From the NCBI RefSeq assembly GCF_943737015.1, contig NZ_CALSFP010000001.1, positions 1,426,001-1,490,000 on the forward strand: DNA of 64,000 nucleotides, written 5' to 3'. The translations under genes were made by a program, and so were the position numbers. Under the pieces are notes generated by a model. The model saw only the letters and a list, made by a program, of their open reading frames with translations, was not told the DNA's origin and did no database searches. This DNA is from Staphylococcus sp. Marseille-Q5304. Lineage in GTDB: Bacteria > Bacillota > Bacilli > Staphylococcales > Staphylococcaceae. Shown one piece after another: positions 31,253 to 39,170 of this stretch (its first letter is position 1; every line of letters begins with the position of its first letter).

Positions 31253-31363
31253 ATTTCGCAATATACTACAAATAATTTAAATAAATACCCTTAATTTGAT
31301 AAAATTCGGGTAATAATTAGAAAAGTATATTCTATATACGCAACGCTTTAAGGAGGTACAATC

Positions 31364-31459
31364 ATGAAAGAAATTATTCAACGCGTGTTCAGAGCGCTTC
31401 TAGTTGGTTATATTGTTAAGGCAATTAGAAATTTAATCAGCAGAGCAACCAATAAATAA
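31364..31459 (+). CDS. 31-aa cationic amphipathic peptide (unlisted small ORF)
   Basis: ATG preceded by AAGGAGG at ideal spacing, and a clean TAA. The peptide starts MKEIIQRVFRALLVGYIVKA and ends IRNLISRATNK; net charge is about +6, and polar residues (K2, E3, Q6, R7, R10, K19, R22, N23, R27) mostly recur every 3-4 positions, so it can form an amphipathic or membrane helix. No cysteine, no signal peptidase site. A strong terminator follows at 31529. It could be a membrane-active peptide, a small membrane regulator or a toxin-like peptide; I cannot name it. The strong Shine-Dalgarno makes translation likely. Confidence 0.65.
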   Translation: MKEIIQRVFRALLVGYIVKAIRNLISRATNK

Positions 31460-31528
31460 AAATATGAAATTGTTTAATCGGGTATAATTATGGTCGATAT
31501 CAATTTTGAAAAATACTCTATATTATAG

Positions 31529-31572
31529 AAGGCCAATCAGTATAACTTCACTGATTGGCCTTAGTCTTTTTA
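31529..31572 (+). terminator. Terminator between the small peptide gene and arsC
   Basis: AAGGCCAATCAGT (31529-31541) pairs with ACTGATTGGCCTT (31550-31562), then AGTCTTTTTAATTTT on the plus strand. It also borders the arsC 3' end. Confidence 0.88.
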
Positions 31573-31974
31573 ATTTTCTTGTTCTTTTTTAAACTGTTTT
31601 ATTTTCTCTCCGATTTCGTCTCTTACACGTTGAAATTCAGCCCATGGTTGTCCGGCAGGATCATCGAATCCCCAATGCATTTTATTTACATTTGATGGTA
31701 AAATTGGGCAGTTCGAATCTGCATCGCTACACAAAGTAATAACATAATCTGCTTTGTTTAATATTTGTTGATCGATTAAATCCGATGTGTGGTCAGATAT
31801 ATCTATGTTGACTTCTTTCATAGCTTGTATTGCATTTGGGTTAACTCCATGTGTTTCAATGCCAGCAGAATACACTTCCCAGTTATCTCCTAATAGTTGT
31901 TTCCCCCAACCTTCTGCCATCTGACTTCGACAAGAGTTTCCGGTACAAATAAAGTAAATGATTTTATTATCCAA
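31570..31974 (-). CDS. arsC: Arsenate reductase (thioredoxin-coupled)
   Basis: Reduces arsenate to arsenite, which ArsB exports. 134 aa of the low-molecular-weight phosphatase-like class: P-loop [17 protein letters not shown] with Cys10 and Cys15, and redox pair Cys82/Cys89 ([10 protein letters not shown]). TTG start after AAAGGAG, consistent with S. aureus ArsC (MDKKTIYFIC...). Last gene of arsRBC, 15 nt after arsB. Confidence 0.96.
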   Translation of the reverse strand: MDNKIIYFICTGNSCRSQMAEGWGKQLLGDNWEVYSAGIETHGVNPNAIQAMKEVNIDISDHTSDLIDQQILNKADYVITLCSDADSNCPILPSNVNKMHWGFDDPAGQPWAEFQRVRDEIGEKIKQFKKEQEN

Positions 31975-31989
31975 TTGATATGCTCCTTT

Positions 31990-33282
31990 TTAAAAAATAA
32001 TAAGTGTTAAATATAATCCCAATAAAGTGATAAAAAGGACCGGAATAGTAATAACAATCCCGGTTTTAAAATATGTGCCCCAAGAAATTTTCATACCTTT
32101 TTGTGATAACACATGTAACCAAAGTAAGGTTGCTAAAGAACCTATAGGCGTAATCTTTGGACCGAGATCTGAACCAATGACATTAGCATATATCATGCCT
32201 TCTTTTACTATATTTGAAGTGTGCGTGTGTCCAATCGCAATTGCGTCTATCAATACTGTTGGCATATTATTCATTATTGAAGATAAAAATGCTGAAATAA
32301 AGCCCATACCCATGACACTACTAAATAATCCATAATGTGAAATATTTGTGAGTACATCTCCGAGCACCGTCGTAATGCCTACATTTTTCAAACCAAAGAC
32401 GACGAGATACATTCCAATTGAGAAAATCACGATATTCCATGGAGCACCTTTGATGACTTGTTTCGTATGAACTGCATTTGATTTCCTAGCCAAAACGATA
32501 AATATTATTGCTATAATACCCGCTATAAATGAAACAGGAATATGAATAAATTCGCTCATGATATAGCCAACAAATAATGCACCTATAACTAACCATGACA
32601 CATTGAAGAGCTTTTGATCTTTGATTGCTTGTTGTGGAGTTTTAAGATTTGTTGTGTTTACTTTAGCTGGGATTGATTTTCTAAAATATATCCACAACAC
32701 TACGACACTTGCTATAAATGAAAATAAGTTCGGTATAATCATGCGTGCCAAATATTCAATAAATTCAATGTTAAAATAATCGGCAGAAACTATATTCACT
32801 AAATTACTGACTACTAATGGTAACGAAGTCGTATCCGCTATAAATCCACTTGCAATGACAAACGGAAATATGGTCTTTTGGTCAAAACCTAAATGACGAA
32901 CCATCGCTAATACGATAGGTGTTAGTATTAAAGCTGCACCATCGTTCGCAAAGAAAGCAGCAACGAATGCACCCAATATCATAATATAGATAAACATCTT
33001 CAATCCATTTCCTTTAGATGCTGCTACCATATGTAGTGCTGCCCATTCAAAGAATCCTATTTCATCTAATATGAGTGATATGAAAATGACTGCAACAAAT
33101 GTTAAAGTCGCATTCCATACAATACCTGTAACTTCTATTACATCACTGAAACTAACAATACCAGTAATGATTGCTAATATTGCACCAATTACTGCTGTGA
33201 TTCCTATATCTAGTCCTTTAGGTTGCCAAATCACAAAGGTTATTGTTAATACAAATATTGCAATCGCTATGCCTGTCATCAT
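31990..33282 (-). CDS. arsB: Arsenite efflux membrane protein
   Basis: About 430 aa, 12 membrane helices, ArsB family ([63 protein letters not shown]). Exports arsenite and antimonite. The frame opens at an ATG at 33291, but GGTGA lies directly against that codon. The ATG at 33282 has usable spacing and gives the ATGA overlap with arsR; an ATG directly after it is also possible. Confidence 0.95.
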   Translation of the reverse strand: MMTGIAIAIFVLTITFVIWQPKGLDIGITAVIGAILAIITGIVSFSDVIEVTGIVWNATLTFVAVIFISLILDEIGFFEWAALHMVAASKGNGLKMFIYIMILGAFVAAFFANDGAALILTPIVLAMVRHLGFDQKTIFPFVIASGFIADTTSLPLVVSNLVNIVSADYFNIEFIEYLARMIIPNLFSFIASVVVLWIYFRKSIPAKVNTTNLKTPQQAIKDQKLFNVSWLVIGALFVGYIMSEFIHIPVSFIAGIIAIIFIVLARKSNAVHTKQVIKGAPWNIVIFSIGMYLVVFGLKNVGITTVLGDVLTNISHYGLFSSVMGMGFISAFLSSIMNNMPTVLIDAIAIGHTHTSNIVKEGMIYANVIGSDLGPKITPIGSLATLLWLHVLSQKGMKISWGTYFKTGIVITIPVLFITLLGLYLTLIIF

Positions 33283-33599
33283 GATTGACATTCACCTTTC
33301 TCTATTTGATTACAAATACATAAATGATTAGATGTATTGATTAAATCTAAGTTATATTTTACTTCGTTTAACTTCTCGCGATTGAGTTTGTATAATCGCT
33401 TATTCCCTTCCTTTCTGGAAGAGACTATTCCGCTATCTACTAACGATTTCATATGATGACTCAAAGTCGGTTGTGAAAATTGAAAATGCTCCAGTAAATC
33501 ACAAGCGCAAAGTTCTCCACATGAAAGAATATCTATTATTTCCAAACGTTTAGCATCTGCTAAAACCTTTAAAATAAGAGCTATCTCTTGATAAGACAT
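33279..33599 (-). CDS. arsR: Arsenical resistance operon repressor
   Basis: 106-aa ArsR/SmtB winged-helix repressor released by As(III)/Sb(III). Metal site [10 protein letters not shown] (Cys27, Cys31, Cys33), recognition helix [17 protein letters not shown], wing [13 protein letters not shown] after TAGGAGG. Leads arsRBC; a palindromic operator lies 26 bases upstream. Confidence 0.96.
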   Translation of the reverse strand: MSYQEIALILKVLADAKRLEIIDILSCGELCACDLLEHFQFSQPTLSHHMKSLVDSGIVSSRKEGNKRLYKLNREKLNEVKYNLDLINTSNHLCICNQIEKGECQS

Positions 33600-33624
33600 T
33601 TAAACGCCTCCTAATTTTTATCAC

Positions 33625-33646
33625 TATATAGATTACCATCTATATA
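33625..33646 (-). promoter_or_regulatory. Candidate ArsR operator
   Basis: Perfect 9-bp palindrome arms TATATAGAT and ATCTATATA separated by TACC, upstream of arsR. It overlaps a possible -10 (TAATCT) 17 nt after TAGACA on the minus strand. Position and symmetry fit an ArsR site. Confidence 0.65.
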
Positions 33647-33977
33647 TAATATTGTCTATGTAGTTTCGGGTACTCGGTTAAATAATGATTTTTCACAACA
33701 ACATAATAAATTTCATCGTTAAAATTTATATATATGGGTTTTATTTTTCATGTCTTTATGTGTATACTTGAGAAAATGTTATATACAATGATTTTAAATT
33801 TTATTTTTCAATTTTGAATATTTTTACTAATTAATAATGATATTCTTATGTTTTAGAATTCAACAATCATTCCATTTTTGCTCGACTGAATTTAGAATCA
33901 TATTCATTAATTAACTATATGTATTAATCCACACACTTATTTACATTTTTTTAAATTTAATACTAGAGGTGACTGCT
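33647..33977. other. AT-rich intergenic region arsR/capA-like gene
   Basis: About 330 bases between divergent genes. Very AT-rich with no ORF worth naming, no repeat and no hairpin I would support; it holds the capA-like promoter and the RBS AGAGGTGA. Confidence 0.4.
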
Positions 33978-35111
33978 ATGAGAAAAATCGTACTATCATT
34001 TTTTGTAATCGCTATCATTTTAACTGTCGGTTATGGCGTTTTCTATTTTACCCATAGTGAAAAAATCAAGTTTGTCGCTGTTGGTGATAACCTAATCCAC
34101 CCCGTCGTTTATAATGATGCAAAAACGAACAACAACTTTAACTTTGATAAAATGTATCACCCTATCAAATCATACATAAAAAATAAAGACATTGCTTATA
34201 TTAATCAAGAATCACCAATGGGAGGAGATGATCGACCCTTCCATGGATTTAAACAGTTTAATACCCCGAGTGCAATTGCTGGATCACTCGTAGATACAGG
34301 ATTTAATTTAATTAATGGTTCTAATAACCATGCATTAGATCAGGGACTCTCTGGCGTCAATGCACGAATAAAAACTTGGGAGAAATATAAAGATAAAGTT
34401 TTGTTTACTGGTACGTTTAATTCACAAGAAGACCGTGACAAAACACACGTATTGAACATCAAGGGTATAAAGGTATCTATGTTAAGTTACACCTTTGGTA
34501 CGAACGGATTGAAACCAGAAAAGCCGTACTTAGTTAACTATTTAAATAAGCACACAATGAAAAGGGATATTAAACGAGCTAAAAAGCATAGCGACATGGT
34601 CATTGTTTCTACACATTGGGGTAATGAAGGTAAACATTTTCCAAATAAAACACAACAAGATTATGCTAAATTTTTAGCTCAACAAAATGTAGATGCTGTG
34701 ATAGGCACACATCCACATGTCATTCAACCAGTCAAATGGATTCAAGGTAACGGTAAACATAAAACTTTAGTTGCTTACTCTTTAGGCAACTTTTTAAACG
34801 GGCAACAAACAGGAACGGAAAGTAATCACCTTGGTGGAAGTGTACAATTCGATATCACTAAGCAAGCAGGTAAAATTAAAATTGATCATGTAAAATGGCG
34901 ATCAATTGTCAATCACTATGAAATGCCGAACCCATATGATGTTAATAGTAAGAGAAACTTCAAATTATACATGTTAGACGACTATACGAACGAACTTGCA
35001 AGAAAGCATGGCGTACAATTCAACAGAGGTGCTCAAATGTCGAAACCTCGCTTAGTAACACTCACGAAAGATATTATAGATGATCAGTTTTTAGATGATT
35101 CAAGCTATTAA
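33978..35111 (+). CDS. CapA family protein (poly-gamma-glutamate synthesis-type metallophosphatase)
   Basis: 377 aa. N-terminal membrane anchor (about 2-24), then a CapA/calcineurin-like domain with VAVGDNLIHPVVY, INQESPMGG, NGSNNHALDQG, HWGNEGKHFPN, GTHPHVIQP and YSLGNFLNG. Resembles the CapA component of poly-gamma-glutamate loci, but no capB or capC lies nearby, so the role is open. Start at the ATG 33978 after AGAGGTGA; the frame opens at a GTG three codons earlier that overlaps the RBS. Confidence 0.88.
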   Translation: MRKIVLSFFVIAIILTVGYGVFYFTHSEKIKFVAVGDNLIHPVVYNDAKTNNNFNFDKMYHPIKSYIKNKDIAYINQESPMGGDDRPFHGFKQFNTPSAIAGSLVDTGFNLINGSNNHALDQGLSGVNARIKTWEKYKDKVLFTGTFNSQEDRDKTHVLNIKGIKVSMLSYTFGTNGLKPEKPYLVNYLNKHTMKRDIKRAKKHSDMVIVSTHWGNEGKHFPNKTQQDYAKFLAQQNVDAVIGTHPHVIQPVKWIQGNGKHKTLVAYSLGNFLNGQQTGTESNHLGGSVQFDITKQAGKIKIDHVKWRSIVNHYEMPNPYDVNSKRNFKLYMLDDYTNELARKHGVQFNRGAQMSKPRLVTLTKDIIDDQFLDDSSY

Positions 35112-35240
35112 TTGTCTGGTGGCTTTGTTTACATTTTACAACCAAACCCATATACTTATAGTATTGAATACTTTTTAAATTCGTTAATATCAATTTGTTT
35201 TCCTAGTTAATGATGAATATTTTATTATGGAGGGATTTTA

Positions 35241-35483
35241 ATGAAAGTTTCGTGGATATTGTTTTGGATTGTTTGTGTACTAGAAATTGCGACATTTGCA
35301 ATAATTTCGCTATTTTTATGGTTCCGTGAAGTAGATGCAACGGGCGCAACGCAAACTTTTGAGTTAAAATTAATCAACATTGCAGTCATTGCAGCATTCT
35401 TCATCATTCCGTTTATCATTCAAATTGTTTGGGCCATTGTTAATATTATGGTTTCAAAAAAGCACGCTCACGCCCAAATATAA
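35241..35483 (+). CDS. Small two-helix membrane protein (DUF3923-like)
   Basis: 80 aa: two membrane helices (about 3-27 and 46-70) separated by FREVDATGATQTFELKLIN. The layout and FxWFREVDxxGxxQTxEL motif fit DUF3923, recalled rather than searched. Function unknown. RBS GGAGGG; terminator follows. Confidence 0.78.
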   Translation: MKVSWILFWIVCVLEIATFAIISLFLWFREVDATGATQTFELKLINIAVIAAFFIIPFIIQIVWAIVNIMVSKKHAHAQI

Positions 35484-35489
35484 TCAAAT

Positions 35490-35524
35490 AAGCCCTTGGC
35501 AGTCATATTGCCAAGGGCTTTAGT
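35490..35524. terminator. Terminator after the DUF3923-like gene
   Basis: AAGCCCTTGGCA (35490-35501) pairs with TGCCAAGGGCTT (35509-35520), followed by TAG and a T-rich stretch. Lies between convergent genes. Confidence 0.88.
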
Positions 35525-35607
35525 AATTTAGAAAGAGAGTTCTTTCCTGTTGATTATTATAGAATTGGACTTAAATATTCACATTATATCGCGCAAATTA
35601 TTAAAAA

Positions 35608-36210
35608 TTAAGCGTTAAATATTAATAAAACAACAACTGCAACAATTTGTGCAATCACTGTCGTAACAATACGTCGTGAATATAAATAACTAAATGAAAG
35701 GATAACTTGTGCAATAAAAACAAATAATACAATCCATAAATTACCTAAGTAGTAAAATAAAGATGCTGAGCAAATAGCAGTAATTAAAACTGCTATCCAA
35801 CCAGGTATTTTTAACTTTAATAGTTCCTTTTGTAACACTGTTCTCATATAGAGCTCATGACACGGCACTACTAAGAATAAAGTTACAAACATTTGCCATT
35901 TGAAAGCAACGCCTGTTTTCGTTAATAATTTAACGAGTTCAGCATACTTTAACTCTGGTGCAATTGCAGACATAACCAATTGAACAATAATCAGTACTAG
36001 TCCTGCTAACAAACCAATACCGATCGAATTCAATAAGCGTTTAGATTCTAAATCTCGCTGATAAAATACATAGCTAATGCCAGCAAACAGCATTATTCCT
36101 GTATATAAATTCCAATAAACTTGATGTTCTCCTCTCATAATAAAGAGAATCACATGAAAAACAATAAAACTTACTATAAACCAAATTAATGCTTTTGATA
36201 TTTTATTCAT
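35608..36210 (-). CDS. CPBP-like membrane protein with degenerate protease motifs
   Basis: 200 aa, about six or seven membrane helices. Resembles CPBP (CAAX-type) intramembrane proteases: CHELYMRTVLQKELLK occupies the place of the EExxxR motif, but the first Glu is His. The later FxxxH motif is not visible (CSASLFYYLGN). Probably not an active protease. RBS GAAGGAT. 5 nt after the YkvS-like gene, likely one transcript. Confidence 0.75.
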   Translation of the reverse strand: MNKISKALIWFIVSFIVFHVILFIMRGEHQVYWNLYTGIMLFAGISYVFYQRDLESKRLLNSIGIGLLAGLVLIIVQLVMSAIAPELKYAELVKLLTKTGVAFKWQMFVTLFLVVPCHELYMRTVLQKELLKLKIPGWIAVLITAICSASLFYYLGNLWIVLFVFIAQVILSFSYLYSRRIVTTVIAQIVAVVVLLIFNA

Positions 36211-36215
36211 TAAAT

Positions 36216-36401
36216 TTATCCTTCTTGTTCAACAATTGTGTATCGTTTATGATTGATCACTGTTTTTTCTGGCAAATCTAGTTGATTGAAATTCTCCATA
36301 ATTGTTAAGTCTACAATTACTGAATTATCATTTATTTTTTCTACACGACCTTTTAAACCGTCATAAAATTCTACAATATTTCCAACTTCTGCAATAGTCA
36401 T
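36216..36401 (-). CDS. YkvS/DUF2187 family small protein
   Basis: 61 aa, beta-rich (MTIAEVGNIVEFYDGLKGRV..., NSVIVDLTIM, KTVINHKRYTIV); resembles B. subtilis YkvS, a KOW-like small barrel. Function unknown. ATG after GGGAGGA. Upstream of the CPBP-like gene in the same transcript. Confidence 0.85.
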   Translation of the reverse strand: MTIAEVGNIVEFYDGLKGRVEKINDNSVIVDLTIMENFNQLDLPEKTVINHKRYTIVEQEG

Positions 36402-36597
36402 GCTTTATCCTCCCTAGAATTGCTTACTAGAAAACATTATACAAAAAATCTCACAACAAATAAACAAAAAACTATTAATTCTTATTGTTTTAATGGTAAT
36501 TAAAAGTTTCATATTATGGAAGTATATGATTGGTAATTTTATAAAAAATGTAGGATAACTAGTAGTGAAAGTATTTTAGACGGCAAGGAGTGTTTTC

Positions 36598-37587
36598 ATG
36601 AAATTTATTAGTAATAAAGATATCACTGACCCATCATTAAATTTAGCGATGGAAGAATACGTTTTAAAAAACATGCCTAATGATGATAGTTATTTTTTAT
36701 TTTATGTTAATCGCCCTTCTATTATTGTAGGGAAAAATCAAAATACACATGAAGAAGTAAATAAAAGTTACGTCGAATCACACGGTATTGATGTTATACG
36801 CCGCATTTCAGGTGGAGGCGCTGTTTATCACGACACGGGAAACTTGAACTTTAGCTTTATTACTGACGATGATGGTAATAGTTTCCATAACTTCCGAAAG
36901 TTTACAGAACCGATTGTACAAGCGTTGAATAGTCTCGGCGTTGACGCAGAGATGAGTGGGAGAAATGACATTCAAGTTGGCAACGCTAAAATTTCAGGAA
37001 ATGCAATGGTGAAAGTAAAAGAACGTATGTTTAGCCATGGCACATTGATGTTAAGTAGTGATTTAAACGAAGTACAAAACGCTTTAAAAGTGAACCCAGC
37101 AAAAATTAAATCAAAAGGAATTAAATCAGTTCGAAGTCGCGTTGCAAACATTGAAGAGTTTTTAAAACAACCACTTAATATTGATACATTTAAAGATATC
37201 ATTTTAAAAACGATATTCGGTAATGAACAACCTGTTGAAGAATATATACTTTCAGATGAAGATTGGGAAAATATCGAGCAACTCAGCAATGAAAAATATC
37301 GAACTTGGGAATGGAATTACGGTAGAAATCCTAAATACAACTTCGAACGTGAAGAAAAATTCGATAAAGGATTTGTGCAAGTAAAATTTGATGTAAAAAA
37401 AGGACGTATTGAACACGCTAAAATATTTGGGGATTTCTTTGGTGAAGGTGATGTGACAGAATTGGAAAATGCCTTAATTGGTTCATTACATGAATTTAAT
37501 CATATAGAAGAAGCGCTTTCTCACTTCGATTTACATCATTATTTTGGTGCAATCGATCGATATGAGCTCATTCGTTTAATGGCTTAA
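36598..37587 (+). CDS. lplA: Lipoate-protein ligase A
   Basis: 329 aa. Activates lipoate with ATP and attaches it to lipoyl domains of 2-oxoacid dehydrogenases or GcvH. Motifs: RRISGGGAVYHDTGNLNFSF (lipoate/AMP loop) and NDIQVGNAKISGNAM with the catalytic-lysine region, plus the C-terminal accessory domain (about 240-329). RBS AAGGAG. Staphylococci have more than one LplA; this is the stand-alone type. Ends at a strong terminator. Confidence 0.94.
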   Translation: MKFISNKDITDPSLNLAMEEYVLKNMPNDDSYFLFYVNRPSIIVGKNQNTHEEVNKSYVESHGIDVIRRISGGGAVYHDTGNLNFSFITDDDGNSFHNFRKFTEPIVQALNSLGVDAEMSGRNDIQVGNAKISGNAMVKVKERMFSHGTLMLSSDLNEVQNALKVNPAKIKSKGIKSVRSRVANIEEFLKQPLNIDTFKDIILKTIFGNEQPVEEYILSDEDWENIEQLSNEKYRTWEWNYGRNPKYNFEREEKFDKGFVQVKFDVKKGRIEHAKIFGDFFGEGDVTELENALIGSLHEFNHIEEALSHFDLHHYFGAIDRYELIRLMA

Positions 37588-37597
37588 TAAAAATAAA

Positions 37598-37645
37598 AGG
37601 TCTATACAGTCAATTAACTCAGTTAACTTCTGTATAGACCTTAAA
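37598..37645. terminator. Terminator between lplA and the IDEAL gene
   Basis: AAGGTCTATACAG (37598-37610) pairs with CTGTATAGACCTT (37630-37642), with a nested TTAAC/GTTAA stem inside. It separates convergent genes. Confidence 0.82.
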
Positions 37646-37665
37646 TGTTATCATTCGTATATAAA

Positions 37666-37884
37666 TTATCCAACGAGAAATGCCTCCAACTTTTTATACT
37701 CGTTTGTATAACGGTTAAAGTCTTCCTCGTTCTTTCTTTCAAGCGCACGATCGATTAACGATTCCAGTTCATCTTTTCGAACATTTCTTAATGATTCATC
37801 AATAATTAACTCAATCCCTAAATCATTAATTGTCGAAACAAATGATTCTACTGTATGATATTTAATATTCGTATTGTGTTTCAT
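37666..37884 (-). CDS. IDEAL domain protein
   Basis: 72 aa from the ATG at 37884 (MKHNTNIKYHTVES). The C-terminal segment IIDESLRNVRKDELESLIDRALERKNEEDFNRY is the IDEAL domain, found at the end of several Firmicute regulators and small proteins, including ones near comK. The frame is open 38 codons further upstream, but those codons look non-coding and the best RBS (AGAGAGG) serves the ATG. Neighbour of comK on the opposite strand. Confidence 0.78.
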   Translation of the reverse strand: MKHNTNIKYHTVESFVSTINDLGIELIIDESLRNVRKDELESLIDRALERKNEEDFNRYTNEYKKLEAFLVG

Positions 37885-38136
37885 ACTCAGCACAACCTCT
37901 CTATTAATATTTACGAATAGTATACAGGCTTTTAATTTTAAAATCAATGAATTTTCTGACTTTTCCGAAAAAAGATATGAAGAACTTACTTTTACCAAAA
38001 ATGATTAATCTCAATAATTGCATACTCAAAAATCAAATACTAGTAACCAATAAAATATTTTTATTATAAAAGTTGATTTTTATCATAGCTGCGTATATTA
38101 TTTAGTTAGCGTCACAATACAAAGGAGGCAACAACA

Positions 38137-38700
38137 ATGAATCAACAATACATTATTAAAAAAGGAGACATGGTGCTCCAGCCATGTAATTTAACCATTG
38201 GCCCTTACGCAGGAACATGTATTTACAGGTATCAAGAAGATAATTACACCGTAAAAGACCGTACACATAAAATAATAGAGAGGTCTTGCCGATTTTATGG
38301 TAGCAGTTATGTCTTTAAGAAAGAAGATACGATTCGAATTACAGGCATTAATAGTAAGCCCCCTATTTTATTCACTCCACTTTTTCCTACTTATTTTTTC
38401 CCTACACACTCTGACAGAAAAGAAGAAAACACTTGGATTAACATTCATTACGTAAGTCATATTAAGCCTATGAAAGAGAAAAAATGTAAAGTGATTTTCG
38501 TCGACAAACAATCTATCACAGTAAATATTTCAGCTCACAGTATGCAACATCAATATTTAAATGGCATTTACTATTATTATATGATGGATCGTGCAGCAAA
38601 AGTTGCAACTTTTGATCCCGAATCCCCTATTGATTATTCTAAATCTCAGATAAATATCTACGAAGCTTTAGCAAAATACTCATTGTTTGAACAAAAGTAA
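38137..38700 (+). CDS. comK: Competence transcription factor ComK
   Basis: 187 aa. DNA-binding activator of competence genes. Opening YIIKKGDMVLQPCNLTIGPYAGTCIYRY and the core RSCRFYGSSYVFKKEDTIRITG, SKPPILFTPLFPTYFFPTHS, TWINIHYV and FVDKQSITVNISAHSMQHQY are clear ComK signatures. Full length for the family. RBS AAAGGAGG. In staphylococci competence genes are usually SigH/ComK dependent. Confidence 0.93.
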   Translation: MNQQYIIKKGDMVLQPCNLTIGPYAGTCIYRYQEDNYTVKDRTHKIIERSCRFYGSSYVFKKEDTIRITGINSKPPILFTPLFPTYFFPTHSDRKEENTWINIHYVSHIKPMKEKKCKVIFVDKQSITVNISAHSMQHQYLNGIYYYYMMDRAAKVATFDPESPIDYSKSQINIYEALAKYSLFEQK

Positions 38701-38851
38701 TTGTAGCACTATTACTTAATAGTAAAATCATATATGTGGAGTATTTTGTTAATACAGTGTAAATATTCCACATATTTTTTAACATTAACCCTTGAAAAAA
38801 TTACTGCAATTGATATAATTATATTTGTGCTTGATAAGAGATACATATTAA

Positions 38852-38926
38852 TCCACAGTAGCTCAGTGGTAGAGCTATCGGCTGTTAACCGATCGGTCGT
38901 AGGTTCGAGTCCTACCTGTGGAGCCA
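38852..38926 (+). tRNA. tRNA-Asn (GTT)
   Basis: Acceptor arms TCCACAG (38852-38858) and CTGTGGA (38916-38922) pair fully; discriminator G and an encoded CCA follow (38924-38926). D-loop AGCTCAGTGGTAGAGCT, anticodon loop CTGTTAA with GTT at 38884-38886, T-arm TAGGTTCGAGTCCTA. Confidence 0.97.
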
Positions 38927-38929
38927 TAT

Positions 38930-39018
38930 GGAAACGTACTCAAGTTGGCTGAAGAGGCGCCCCTGCTAAGGGTGTAGGTCGCGAGAGCGGCGCGAGGGTT
39001 CGAATCCCTCCGTTTCCG
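38930..39018 (+). tRNA. tRNA-Ser (GCT)
   Basis: Acceptor arms GGAAACG (38930-38936) and CGTTTCC (39011-39017), discriminator G, no encoded CCA. Anticodon loop CTGCTAA with GCT at 38965-38967, long variable arm of the serine type, T-arm GAGGGTTCGAATCCCTC. Three nt after tRNA-Asn, so processed from a shared transcript. Confidence 0.97.
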
Positions 39019-39034
39019 TTAATAATAGATACTT

Positions 39035-39070
39035 AAAGGATAGAACTTCATTGTTCTATCCTTTTTTGTT
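39035..39070 (+). terminator. tRNA operon terminator
   Basis: AAAGGATAGAAC (39035-39046) pairs with GTTCTATCCTTT (39053-39064), followed by TTTGTT. Confidence 0.88.
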
Positions 39071-39109
39071 AAAAAATTGTAAGTAGTTTTAATTTATTAT
39101 TGAAATGAC

Positions 39110-39146
39110 AAAAAAGCTAAGACAAATACGTCTTAGCTTTTTTATT
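39110..39146. terminator. Terminator of the 5'-nucleotidase-like gene
   Basis: AAAAAAGCTAAGAC (39110-39123) and GTCTTAGCTTTTTT (39130-39143) form a symmetrical hairpin with U-tracts on both strands, just 3' of the minus-strand gene. Confidence 0.88.
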
Positions 39147-39170
39147 ATATTAATTTGTCAGCATTTGCTA

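Noticed and set aside
38852..39018. tRNA-Asn/tRNA-Ser as an integration site for a genomic island
   Set aside because: No integrase, no duplicated tRNA 3' end and normal core genes on both sides.
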